DNA of 35,499 nucleotides from Chloroflexus islandicus (GTDB taxonomy: Bacteria; Chloroflexota; Chloroflexia; Chloroflexales; Chloroflexaceae), in contig NZ_LWQS01000072.1 in assembly GCF_001650695.1 (NCBI RefSeq), forward strand, positions 1 to 35,499, given 5' to 3'. The notes under the pieces were generated by a model. That model was not told the DNA's origin. It did not search any database and saw only the letters and a list, made by a program, of their open reading frames with translations. Shown in pieces: positions 1 through 7,570 of this stretch. Positions within the stretch are counted from its first letter, which is position 1. Each line of letters begins with the position of its first letter. A program made the translations under genes and the position numbers.

Positions 1-68
1 CCCCAGCCCCACCGCCCTGACCAAATATTCTTTACACAAGATCAAAAAGTCACAAGGTCAAAAAGACA

Positions 69-3000
69 TTAAGAATTAACAGAGAACAAACGGGCGAGCC
101 GAAAACCCCTAGCGACGCCGGCGTCGATGCCGGGGCTGGAGTCGCCGCGAGACGCGCAGCGACCGAACGCGCGATCATTGTAAAATGATCCGCCACGAAG
201 AATCATAGGTATGTTCGTAGGAGTGTCAAACGTTTTTGCGGACAGATCAGACAGCGGGTACCGCTGATACGGCGTGCTGCACCATTCCCATACGTTGCCG
301 GACACCTCTTCGGCGCCGCAGGCGGCGGCGCCGTGGGGGAAGATGCCCACTGCCGAGGTGCCGCCGATGTCGCTTTCCTTGGTGTTGGCGGCAATGCTGG
401 ATCGGATCGTCGCGCCGATTTCTGCCCTAAACGCATCACCCCACGGGTATTCGCGCCGGCCGGCGCGCGGCTGGTCGGGCGGGATGCGCACCGGGTAGGC
501 GGCGGCCCGTTCCCATTCCGGTTCGGTGGGCAGCCGGATGGCCTCGCCATCGGCCAGCAGGCCAAGCGCGCGCAGCCATGCCTCGGCCCACCACGCAAAT
601 GCGGTCGCTTCGTACCACGTAATCGCCACCACCGGATGGTTGCCTTCGCCGGGCCGGTAGCTGGCTCCCGGCCAATGGCGCGGCCGCCGGATGTCATTAA
701 TCGAAAATCGATCGTCGTCTACCAGATGACGCTGGCGGAGCCAGCGCTTCCACCAAGATTCTTTTACCTCGCGCGTCAATCCGGCCAGCCTCTGCCGCAA
801 CTCCGCCGCCGCCGCCACCGCCGCCTCGGCTTCGTCGTTGCGCAAGGGCCGGCCATGCGGCCCGGCCCGGCGCAACCCAGCCGTATCACCATCCCATGCG
901 GTCAGGAACAGGCGGTATTGGCGGTTGGTGACCGGGAAACGGGCCAGCGCGTAGGGCCGCTCGATGGTACAGATAAACTGATTGTTATCATCACCCATAC
1001 TAAACGGCCCCGGCTCAATCCGCGCCGCCCAATACTCCGGCCTCGTCAAATCGAGGCTCAGCCGCTCGTCGCTGCCGAGGCGGTCGAGCAAAGTGGCGGC
1101 GCGGTTGCGCTGGCGTGGGTCGGGCAGGGCCTGCACCGGCCATGCCTCGGTCAGACCGGCGATGGCCGGTAATTGCATGCATATTTGCTCCCGCACCGCA
1201 TTCAACTCCGGCACTGCGCGGGCATTGGCCTCATCGAGCGCCTCGGCGGCTAACAATGTCGCGTTGCCCTCACCGGTTCGGATGAGCTGTTCCAGCATGC
1301 GCCAAGCATCGGCGACGCTGCCGCTAGTGGCGCTATGGCCGATCGCCAGCAAGATCGCTTCGCGCCAGCGCGCTTCGCGCCAGCGCCCGATCAGCTCCTT
1401 GGTGCATTCCTGCTCGACGAAGTCGCGTGCGGCGAGGTATTCTTGCAGGGTGAAGTGGCTGAAGCTGAAGCGGTCGTCGTCACGGGCTTGGATCAGGCCG
1501 CTGTGCAGGGCCAGTTGGCCGAAAAGCTGTTTCAGATAGTCCTTGCGCCGATCCTCTGACCAATTGGGGTAGTGCTCGCGATAGAACGGCAGCAACTCGC
1601 TGTAAACCTGCGCGAGCGCGATCTCGCGCTGCTCGGCTTCCAGCATGCGCCGCGCCAGATGTTGCAAGCGGCGGCGGATGGTATCGTCACTCTCATCGTA
1701 CAACCGCTCCTCCGCTCCCAGCTCACGGTTGCGGTTCAGTTGGGAGGCGCGCCATGCATCGAGCGTCAATTTCAGCAACCGCTCGTAGACTTTGGCCCGC
1801 TCAACCGGCAGCGGTTCGCGACCCTCGACCAAGATCGCCATGCTCGCCAACAACAGCGGGTTAGTGGCCATGTCGAACAGGCGCGGGTTGGCTCGCAGAT
1901 TAGCATACAATTCCTTAGCCTCGCGAACCACCTCGCCATCATCGGCGCGGCGCTCGTGCGGGTCACGGCGCAAAGCGCGGAAGTATTGGTTTAGGAAGCG
2001 GCGGATGTCATTAGCATCGAGCGGGCGCAGGTGGCTGGTTTGAAAACCGTGCAGCCGCTCAAGGCCGGCAAACGGGCGGCTAGCGACCAGCAGCCGGTTC
2101 TGCGCGCCGTAACGGTGGGCCAGCACATTGACCAGATCAATCACAAACCGGCGCCGCTGGGCATCGCCAGTCTCATCGAGACCATCGAGCATGATCAAAC
2201 AATTGCCCCGCTCGATCCAGCCGTTGACCAGCTCGGCCCGGAGTTTATATTTTTGCGCTAGATGTTCGGCCAGCGCGTCACGCAACCGATCGGCGGTGAC
2301 GCCGGCCTCCTTCTTGCGTTCAACCAGCGGAAGCAGTTCGGTCAGGCGGGCATAGATCGGCAACGGCGGACGGCCGGTGAAGAGCTGCAGCTCACGCCGC
2401 CAACGGCGCCAGTCACCCCGGCGCAAGGATCGGGCCAAAATCAATGCGCCGAAGTGCAGGGTGGTGGTCTTGCCGCTGCCGGCCTGCCCGATCAAGACGA
2501 GAGTGCGGGTGAAGCGGGCAGGGTCGATCTGGCGCTGCCGAAACATGGCACCGAGGATACGCCCCTGCCAGCGACGAAATAGCCGCCGCCACCATGCATC
2601 CATTGCACGCCTATACACATCCGGCTCGCTCAGCAGGGTAAACACCGGCAGATCGCTCTGCACCTCCTTGTAGGCCTTTCGGCGCGCCTCCGCTTCGGCG
2701 GCGGGATCAAACTCGCCGAACTGGAAGCGGTAAAATTGCGCCGCCTGCGTCGTTTCGACCACAGCCAACGGCACATAGACCTCTTCAAGGCTCAGCTCGC
2801 GCTGCTCTCTGCCGAGGGCCGGAATCTTCGGCAGCCGCTCCATCTCACGTTCCAGCGCAGCAAGGTAGTTGCGGCGGAGTTTGCTTTCACCAGCGGGCAG
2901 CCGATCGGCAAACCAATCATCGATCCACTGCAACGCGCGCCGGCCCCACGGCGCCAGCACGGCCCCCAACACCAGCAGCGCCGCCGCCAGCGCCGCTTGC

Positions 3001-3158
3001 CACCATTGGCCCTGCGCCAGCAACTGGCGCAGCTTCTCATTCCACGGCAGATCGGCCAACAGTAGATCGAGCAGGGCCGGATACTGCACCACCAACGACG
3101 CCGCCAACCCAACCGCCGTCGCCACAAGGAGGAAAAGCACGATGCGTCTGGCTGCCAT
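69..3158 (-). CDS. Membrane-anchored NACHT NTPase with C-terminal FGE-sulfatase/C-type-lectin domain; candidate DGR variable protein
   Basis: The protein is 1029 aa from the ATG at 3158. Two hydrophobic segments (about residues 5-24 and 53-72) anchor it in the membrane. A NACHT/STAND NTPase follows: Walker A GQAGSGKTT (about 224-232) and Walker B CLIMLDGLDE (about 320-329), then a helical region. From about residue 780 there is a formylglycine-generating-enzyme-type domain (GPFSMGDDNN, RLPTEPEWERAA, EVSGNVWEW, LRGGSF...RGFRLAR), which has the C-type-lectin fold. NACHT-CLec proteins are known conflict or defence receptors in multicellular bacteria, so sensing followed by NTP-driven oligomerisation is the likely role. 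I chose the ATG at 3158 because it follows an extended -10 box by a sensible leader and begins directly with the first membrane segment; an in-frame ATG at 3473 would add 105 low-complexity residues and lie upstream of that promoter. The last about 40 codons look hypervariable (see findings). Domain assignment is firm; the biological role is inferred. Confidence 0.85.
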   Translation of the reverse strand: MAARRIVLFLLVATAVGLAASLVVQYPALLDLLLADLPWNEKLRQLLAQGQWWQAALAAALLVLGAVLAPWGRRALQWIDDWFADRLPAGESKLRRNYLAALEREMERLPKIPALGREQRELSLEEVYVPLAVVETTQAAQFYRFQFGEFDPAAEAEARRKAYKEVQSDLPVFTLLSEPDVYRRAMDAWWRRLFRRWQGRILGAMFRQRQIDPARFTRTLVLIGQAGSGKTTTLHFGALILARSLRRGDWRRWRRELQLFTGRPPLPIYARLTELLPLVERKKEAGVTADRLRDALAEHLAQKYKLRAELVNGWIERGNCLIMLDGLDETGDAQRRRFVIDLVNVLAHRYGAQNRLLVASRPFAGLERLHGFQTSHLRPLDANDIRRFLNQYFRALRRDPHERRADDGEVVREAKELYANLRANPRLFDMATNPLLLASMAILVEGREPLPVERAKVYERLLKLTLDAWRASQLNRNRELGAEERLYDESDDTIRRRLQHLARRMLEAEQREIALAQVYSELLPFYREHYPNWSEDRRKDYLKQLFGQLALHSGLIQARDDDRFSFSHFTLQEYLAARDFVEQECTKELIGRWREARWREAILLAIGHSATSGSVADAWRMLEQLIRTGEGNATLLAAEALDEANARAVPELNAVREQICMQLPAIAGLTEAWPVQALPDPRQRNRAATLLDRLGSDERLSLDLTRPEYWAARIEPGPFSMGDDNNQFICTIERPYALARFPVTNRQYRLFLTAWDGDTAGLRRAGPHGRPLRNDEAEAAVAAAAELRQRLAGLTREVKESWWKRWLRQRHLVDDDRFSINDIRRPRHWPGASYRPGEGNHPVVAITWYEATAFAWWAEAWLRALGLLADGEAIRLPTEPEWERAAAYPVRIPPDQPRAGRREYPWGDAFRAEIGATIRSSIAANTKESDIGGTSAVGIFPHGAAACGAEEVSGNVWEWCSTPYQRYPLSDLSAKTFDTPTNIPMILRGGSFYNDRAFGRCASRGDSSPGIDAGVARGFRLARLFSVNS

Positions 3159-3207
3159 AGCACTACTGCGATGCTGCAACGAAAACGATGGTACAGATGT
3201 TGTCAAT

Positions 3208-3216
3208 ATTGTAGCA
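3208..3216 (-). promoter_or_regulatory. Extended -10 promoter of the NACHT-FGE gene
   Basis: On the minus strand the sequence reads TGCTACAAT, a TGn-extended -10 box. It predicts a transcript start near 3201, about 43 nt before the ATG at 3158. No good -35 box is seen, which is usual for extended -10 promoters. The same box stands before coaBC in this window. Confidence 0.5.
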
Positions 3217-3392
3217 GAACATGGCCGCCCGCGCATCCCAATGGTTGCACGTTCGTCATCCCCGTCACGACGTACGGCCATGCGTCGCCCAACCAAATGC
3301 CACCCCGAATGGCATACCGGGTGCGTTGGTGGGCGGCGGGAACGACATTGCTGGTGGTTATGCGGGAATGGGCGAACGTTGTATTCATGCAA

Positions 3393-3473
3393 TGCGATGA
3401 CGGTATTGCCGGAGACGCACGGCCGTTCGTTGGTACAGGATGCGATGCGATCACGGTATTGCAGGAGACGCAC
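3393..3473. repeat. 28-bp direct repeat, two copies
   Basis: Positions 3393-3420 and 3446-3473 match at 26 of 28 bases (core CGGTATTGC, then GGAGACGCAC). The start-to-start distance is 53 bp. The pair lies in the 370-bp spacer between the divergent NACHT-FGE and patatin genes, which otherwise holds only their promoters. It could be an operator pair or the relic of a tandem duplication. Confidence 0.7.
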
Positions 3474-3515
3474 ATCCGTGCATCTCTACCGGATCACAAA
3501 CCGTTCCCGGCATTG

Positions 3516-3521
3516 TATAAT
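3516..3521 (+). promoter_or_regulatory. -10 box of the patatin gene, probably giving a leaderless mRNA
   Basis: A perfect TATAAT ends 8 nt before the ATG at 3529. Transcription would start at or within a base of the start codon. No Shine-Dalgarno sequence precedes the ATG, which fits a leaderless transcript. Confidence 0.5.
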
Positions 3522-3528
3522 TGATGGC

Positions 3529-4512
3529 ATGAACAACAAAACCACATGGCTCAACCGAATCCGCGCGCGATTGCAACGGCCGGCGGCCCCGCCGGAAGAA
3601 CGGCGGCTGGGGTTGGCGCTTAGCGGCGGCGGCGGCAAGGGAGCCGCTCATATCGGTGTCTTGCAGGTGATGCAAGAACTGGAGATACCGATTGATGTGA
3701 TTGTCGGCACATCGGCGGGAGGAGCGGTAGCGGTGCTCTACGCCGCTGGGTTTGATTTGGCCGCCATTCAAGAGGTGTTTCGCCAGAGTGCGCTGCGCCG
3801 GATTGCGACGCCTGATCCGACCGGCACCGGCATCATTGGCCAGCGCCGGCGCGAAGAGTTGCTGCGCCGTTTGCTCGGTGATCGCACCTTTGCCGATCTA
3901 CGCATTCCTTGCGCTGTCGTGGCGACCGATTTGGTCAGCGGCGAGCTGGTAGTGTTGCGTGAAGGGCCGGTGGTGCCGGCATTGCTGGCGACCACCGCGC
4001 TACCGGCGCTCTTCCCGCCAGTGCCTTACGGCGACATGTTGCTGGCCGATGGCGGCATTCTGAACAATCTGCCGGTTGATGTCGCCTACGAAATGGGGGC
4101 GCAGCGGGTGATCGCGGTCGATCTGCGCGACGCTAACGCCGATTTCTCGCTCCAACCCGAAGAGAACGATAACCTGTTCGCTCGCCTGATGTTCGCGCCC
4201 AAGCAATTCGCCGTCGCTCAGCGCGCGTTGAGTTTGCTGATGGCGGAGGCGACGGAACTGCGTTTGCAGCAGTATCCGCCCGATCTCCTCATCCAGCCTG
4301 ATGTGAGCGGCATTGCAACCCTTGACTTGACGACGCCGGAGAAGGGGTTTGCCATCGGGGCGGCAGCCGCCCGCGAGCTGGCTGGTGAGTTGATCGATTT
4401 GCGTTTGTGGCGTAAAGGCACCCAGTTGGCCGCCCAACCCCAACCGGCCCGCCCGCCGCGCCCGCCTGCGCTGCCGGCGTACCGCCGCGTGACCACCCCG
4501 GTGACGCCGTGA
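3529..4512 (+). CDS. Patatin-like phospholipase / RssA-type lipid acyl hydrolase
   Basis: The product is 327 aa from the ATG at 3529 and has the full signature of bacterial patatin-like lipases. The glycine-rich oxyanion motif LALSGGGGKGAAHIGVL lies near residue 25. The nucleophile elbow is GTSAGG (G-x-S-x-G) and the catalytic Asp is in LADGGILNNLP, giving a Ser-Asp dyad. The enzyme is expected to hydrolyse acyl esters of membrane lipids in the cytosol or at the inner membrane face; there is no signal peptide. The last 30 residues are Pro/Arg/Ala-rich and probably disordered. The start is chosen because it lies just before the arginine-rich N-terminus and directly after a TATAAT. It is transcribed divergently from the NACHT-FGE gene, so the two may share regulation. 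The exact substrate cannot be told from sequence. Confidence 0.85.
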   Translation: MNNKTTWLNRIRARLQRPAAPPEERRLGLALSGGGGKGAAHIGVLQVMQELEIPIDVIVGTSAGGAVAVLYAAGFDLAAIQEVFRQSALRRIATPDPTGTGIIGQRRREELLRRLLGDRTFADLRIPCAVVATDLVSGELVVLREGPVVPALLATTALPALFPPVPYGDMLLADGGILNNLPVDVAYEMGAQRVIAVDLRDANADFSLQPEENDNLFARLMFAPKQFAVAQRALSLLMAEATELRLQQYPPDLLIQPDVSGIATLDLTTPEKGFAIGAAAARELAGELIDLRLWRKGTQLAAQPQPARPPRPPALPAYRRVTTPVTP

Positions 4513-5040
4513 TATGGATGCCCCCACCCCTTGCCCCTCCCCCGCTGGGGGAGGGGTGTCTGGCTCCTCCCCCCAGCGGGGGGAGGCTGGGAGGGGGGCT
4601 AAAGAAGGCGCGAAGGACGCAGCGGGCGCAAAGGTTTTTAGGGAATAGCCACAAAGAGACACAAAAGACGCAAATGTACCTCTTGTTGGTGCCTTTTGGG
4701 TGTTTTCGTGGCGCTTGGATGCCCCCACCCCCTGCCCCTCCCCCGCCGGGGGAGAGGAGGTCGCTCAGGCATGGAATGCGCTGAAGGAGGAGATTGCTTC
4801 GGGCGCGGCGCGCCCTCGCAATGACAGGATGCCGCGCCCCCTCCGCGCCCGCTGCGTGCTCTGCGGTAAACCTCGTACCCTCACCCCCAGCCCCTCTCCC
4901 GCGTTGCTTGAGGAGCGCTGCTGTGTTCCGCTCCCCGCTTGTCATTGCGAGCCGAGCGGTAGGGGCAGAGCCGTGCTCTGCCCGCCGCGCGACGAAGCAA
5001 TCTCTCGCGAGGACGGAATTCTATCACTCGTAGCGTGGAA
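4513..5040. repeat. Intergenic mosaic of hairpin repeats
   Basis: No credible gene lies here. The spacer is built from several repeat families found again elsewhere in the window: self-complementary CCTCCCCCGC/GCGGGGGGAGG blocks (4533-4600, 4730-4760); a CGCAAAG-rich block (4606-4680); GGAGATTGCTTCGGGCGCGG followed by CGCAATGACA (4787-4826); CACCCCCAGCCCCTCTCCCG (4882-4901); GTCATTGCGAG (4941-4951); GGGGCAGAGC/GCTCTGCCC (4961-4985); and GAAGCAATCTCTC (4994-5006). Such blocks are REP- or MITE-like and probably non-coding. The open frames across them translate to Pro/Gly/Arg-rich low-complexity sequence. Confidence 0.8.
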
Positions 5041-5099
5041 AACTTGCCATACAACACCCATTATTGTACGTCGTGTCGTGGCTGTTTCTCAGCTTAGGA

Positions 5100-5105
5100 T
5101 ATAAT
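5100..5105 (+). promoter_or_regulatory. -10 box before the membrane protein gene at 5111
   Basis: A perfect TATAAT ends 5 nt before the GTG at 5111. The transcript would begin on or next to that codon, making it leaderless, or would give an about 48-nt leader to the ATG at 5159. No convincing -35 box is present. Confidence 0.45.
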
Positions 5106-5110
5106 TCACG

Positions 5111-6655
5111 GTGAATACTTTTGCGCCTTGGCTCTTCCTACCCTATTGCGGACGTTTTATGACAACTTATCGCCGTTTCGTTCACATTATTCTTATCGGC
5201 TGTACGAGTATTGCAGTAATACTTTTCCTCTTTGTCGCGCTATCCCGGATACAATATCCCTTCGCTATCGAATGGCTAGAAGGGAATACGTTCTTGCATG
5301 TCTTGAGGGTGTTGCAAGGGCAACCACTCTACGTCGCGCCCAGCTATGATTTCATCCCGCTGATATATACGCCGCTGTACTACTACCTGTCAGCTCCAGT
5401 GGCAATCGCGACCGGCAACATCATGGTTGCGATGCGTGTCGTGTCGTTGTTGGCGACATTAGTAGCATTTGTAGCCCTCTATGCCATCGCTCGCGCCTAT
5501 GGCGCATCAGCCATTGCCAGTCTGCTTGCTGTAGGGTTATTCGCCGCAGCATACCCGATTACCGGTTTTTGGTTCGATACCGCCAAAAGCGATACGTTGT
5601 CGGTAGCGTTGCTCTTGGCAGCCATTGCGCTTGTCGTTTCGTTATCACAAGAGCGCCTTGGGATCGTTGGATTAGCATCAATTTTGCTTTGCTTTGCATT
5701 TGCGGCCAAACAGCATGCAATCCTTTTCACACCGTTTTTCGTTTTTCATTTGTTACTGCAACGTTGGTATCGCATGGCGGCAATCTTCATCATAAGCGTC
5801 ATGCTTCTGTTCATTGGCTTTGTTGGCGCATCGAATTGGCTAAGTGAGGGGTGGTTTTGGTTTTACATCTTTACCGTACCTTCCGCTGCGCCTTGGCTGA
5901 TTGACCAACTCGACGATATCTTGGGGCAATTGTGGGCTGATTATTGGCCGCTTCTGGTCATGCTGGGGTTAGCGCTGGCATGGAGGATACGCAGCCGATC
6001 TTGGCAGTTCTCGTCTCGCCAGCTTTCGTTCATCAGCCTTGTCGCTATACTGGCCGGGGTCAGTCTGTGGTCGGTGATCAAGTTATATGCCTATCTTAAC
6101 CACCTGATCTTTATAGCAGCCGGTTTGGCGCTGCTTGGCGCAAAGGTGAGCGATGATGTCCTATTGCACGATGAGCCGGTATCGTGGGGGCAACGGTTGA
6201 TACATACAGGCGCGATTGGATTGGTTGTCATCCAGTTTGCCGTCTTGGGTTACGATCCGCGATCGCAGATCCCTGCCCCAGAATGGGTCGATGAAGGCTA
6301 TGCGTTGGTGGAAGAATTACGCACCGTTCCGGAGCCGATCTTCGTGCCGGTTGCGCCATATCTGTTGGCGATGGCTGGCCGGACGACCCATTTTCACGGT
6401 TCATCGCTTGGTGATCTGAATGTGCTGGTACAGCAAGAGCCAGAGGCGAAAGCTGTCTATCAACCGTATATCGATCAGATTAATGCAGCCATCCGCGCGA
6501 CGCGCACCGCGGTGTTGCCTAATGCGCGTTGGTTTGATACAACCTTCAACGCAGAGCGCGGGTATGTTTGTACGCCATTGAATGATGGACGCCCGCTCTT
6601 GCCGCCACTGGTAGGGGTGGATTTGCATTTGACGCGCCTGTGCGTGAGAGAGTAG
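5111..6655 (+). CDS. Polytopic membrane protein, GT-C (PMT/ArnT-like) glycosyltransferase family
   Basis: The product is 514 aa from the GTG at 5111, or 498 aa from the in-frame ATG at 5159. It has about ten hydrophobic segments. The first loop carries EWLEGNTFLHVLRVLQGQPLY and then FIPLIYTPLYYYLSAP, the pattern of GT-C enzymes in which an acidic residue after TM1 binds the polyprenyl-phosphate sugar. The C-terminal about 100 residues are soluble. The likely job is moving a sugar from a lipid carrier to a cell-envelope acceptor; donor and acceptor are unknown. Neither start has a good Shine-Dalgarno; the TATAAT just upstream favours GTG 5111 as a leaderless start. The gene stands alone between two repeat-packed spacers, and its codons are visibly more A/T-rich than the neighbours, suggesting separate origin. 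Family is likely, function inferred. Confidence 0.7.
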   Translation: MNTFAPWLFLPYCGRFMTTYRRFVHIILIGCTSIAVILFLFVALSRIQYPFAIEWLEGNTFLHVLRVLQGQPLYVAPSYDFIPLIYTPLYYYLSAPVAIATGNIMVAMRVVSLLATLVAFVALYAIARAYGASAIASLLAVGLFAAAYPITGFWFDTAKSDTLSVALLLAAIALVVSLSQERLGIVGLASILLCFAFAAKQHAILFTPFFVFHLLLQRWYRMAAIFIISVMLLFIGFVGASNWLSEGWFWFYIFTVPSAAPWLIDQLDDILGQLWADYWPLLVMLGLALAWRIRSRSWQFSSRQLSFISLVAILAGVSLWSVIKLYAYLNHLIFIAAGLALLGAKVSDDVLLHDEPVSWGQRLIHTGAIGLVVIQFAVLGYDPRSQIPAPEWVDEGYALVEELRTVPEPIFVPVAPYLLAMAGRTTHFHGSSLGDLNVLVQQEPEAKAVYQPYIDQINAAIRATRTAVLPNARWFDTTFNAERGYVCTPLNDGRPLLPPLVGVDLHLTRLCVRE

Positions 6656-7490
6656 GCGTAGAGGGAGCCAAGATAGTCAACGCTAAACCGCAAAGTAAGC
6701 AAAGGGCGCCAAGATTCGTAACGCCAAGGCGCAGAGAGCGCAAAGAGCGCAGAGGGTTTTGGATGCCCTCACCCCCAGCCCCTCTCCCGCAACGCGGGAG
6801 AGGGTCGGACAGAACCTGTAAGTTGATCACAACTGTCGATCGCTGTGCGATGCCGTAAAGCCCCGTGCTGCGCTCCCGCTTACCCCTCCCCCGCTGGGGG
6901 AGGGGCAAGGGGTGGGGGCATCAGCCCGCGCAGCGGGCTTCGTAACCCTAGCCCGGCCCTTTAGAGCCAGAGTCAGGAGACAGCCACGAAGAGACACAAC
7001 AGGCGCAAAAAAGCGCAAAGCGAGCAAAGGCGCAGAGATTGTTAACGCAAAGGCGCTGTAGAGCCGGACGGCTGTCCGGCTCCGCAGCGGACGCAAAGGG
7101 TTTTGGATGCCCTCACCCCCAGCCCCTCTCCCGCAACGCGGGAGAGGGGCGCTGCTGCGTTCCGCTCCCCACGTGCCATTGCGAACCGAGCGGTGATGGA
7201 TGCCCCCACCCCCAACCCCTCCCCCGCTGGGGGAGGGGAGGTCGCTCAGGCATGGAATGCGCTGACGGAGGAGATTGCTTCGGGCGCGGCGCGCCCTCGT
7301 AATGACATCATTCCTCACTGCGTCCTCTGTGGTAAAAAATACCCACCCTCTGCCCCTCCCCCGCTGGGGGAGGGGTGTCGGGCTCCTCCCCCCAGCGGGG
7401 GGAGGCTGGGAGGGGGGCAGTCTATTGTTTGCGCCGTTTGCGCGTTTTTGTGGCTATTCCCATTGCAACGCATTCGCTTATCCCCCTTGC
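6656..7490. repeat. Second intergenic mosaic of hairpin repeats
   Basis: About 900 bp without a credible gene. It repeats the blocks of 4513-5040: CGCAAAG arrays (6690-6760 and 7006-7100), CACCCCCAGCCCCTCTCCCG (6769-6788 and 7114-7133), CCCTCCCCCGCTGGGGGAGG hairpins (6884-6905, 7216-7238, 7347-7420), GGAGATTGCTTCGGGCGCGG with a CGTAATGACA end (7270-7307), and GCTGCTGCGTTCCGCTCCCC (about 7151-7170). The segment 7200-7310 is close to a copy of 4717-4826. Frames through it give Pro/Gly/Arg-rich peptides and are not genes. The promoter of the MFS gene should lie in 7491-7558, but I see no strong box. Confidence 0.8.
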
Positions 7491-7570
7491 GCTGATGGCG
7501 ATTTTGCGGTATCGTTGAACAAAGCAATATTTGATCAAGCATTATTTTACGTCAACCCAAGGAGCACCGT

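Noticed and set aside
333-1172. 279-codon plus-strand frame
   Set aside because: Antisense to the FGE part of the NACHT gene; no recognisable domain.
4289-5104. Several overlapping open frames of 79-242 codons on both strands
   Set aside because: They run through hairpin repeats and give Pro/Gly/Arg/Ser-rich peptides that recur wherever the repeat recurs; none has a sensible start or domain.
4513-7570. Search for tRNA or other structured RNA genes in the long spacers
   Set aside because: No cloverleaf-compatible sequence with a TTC-containing T-arm was found; the visible hairpins are simple repeat palindromes.
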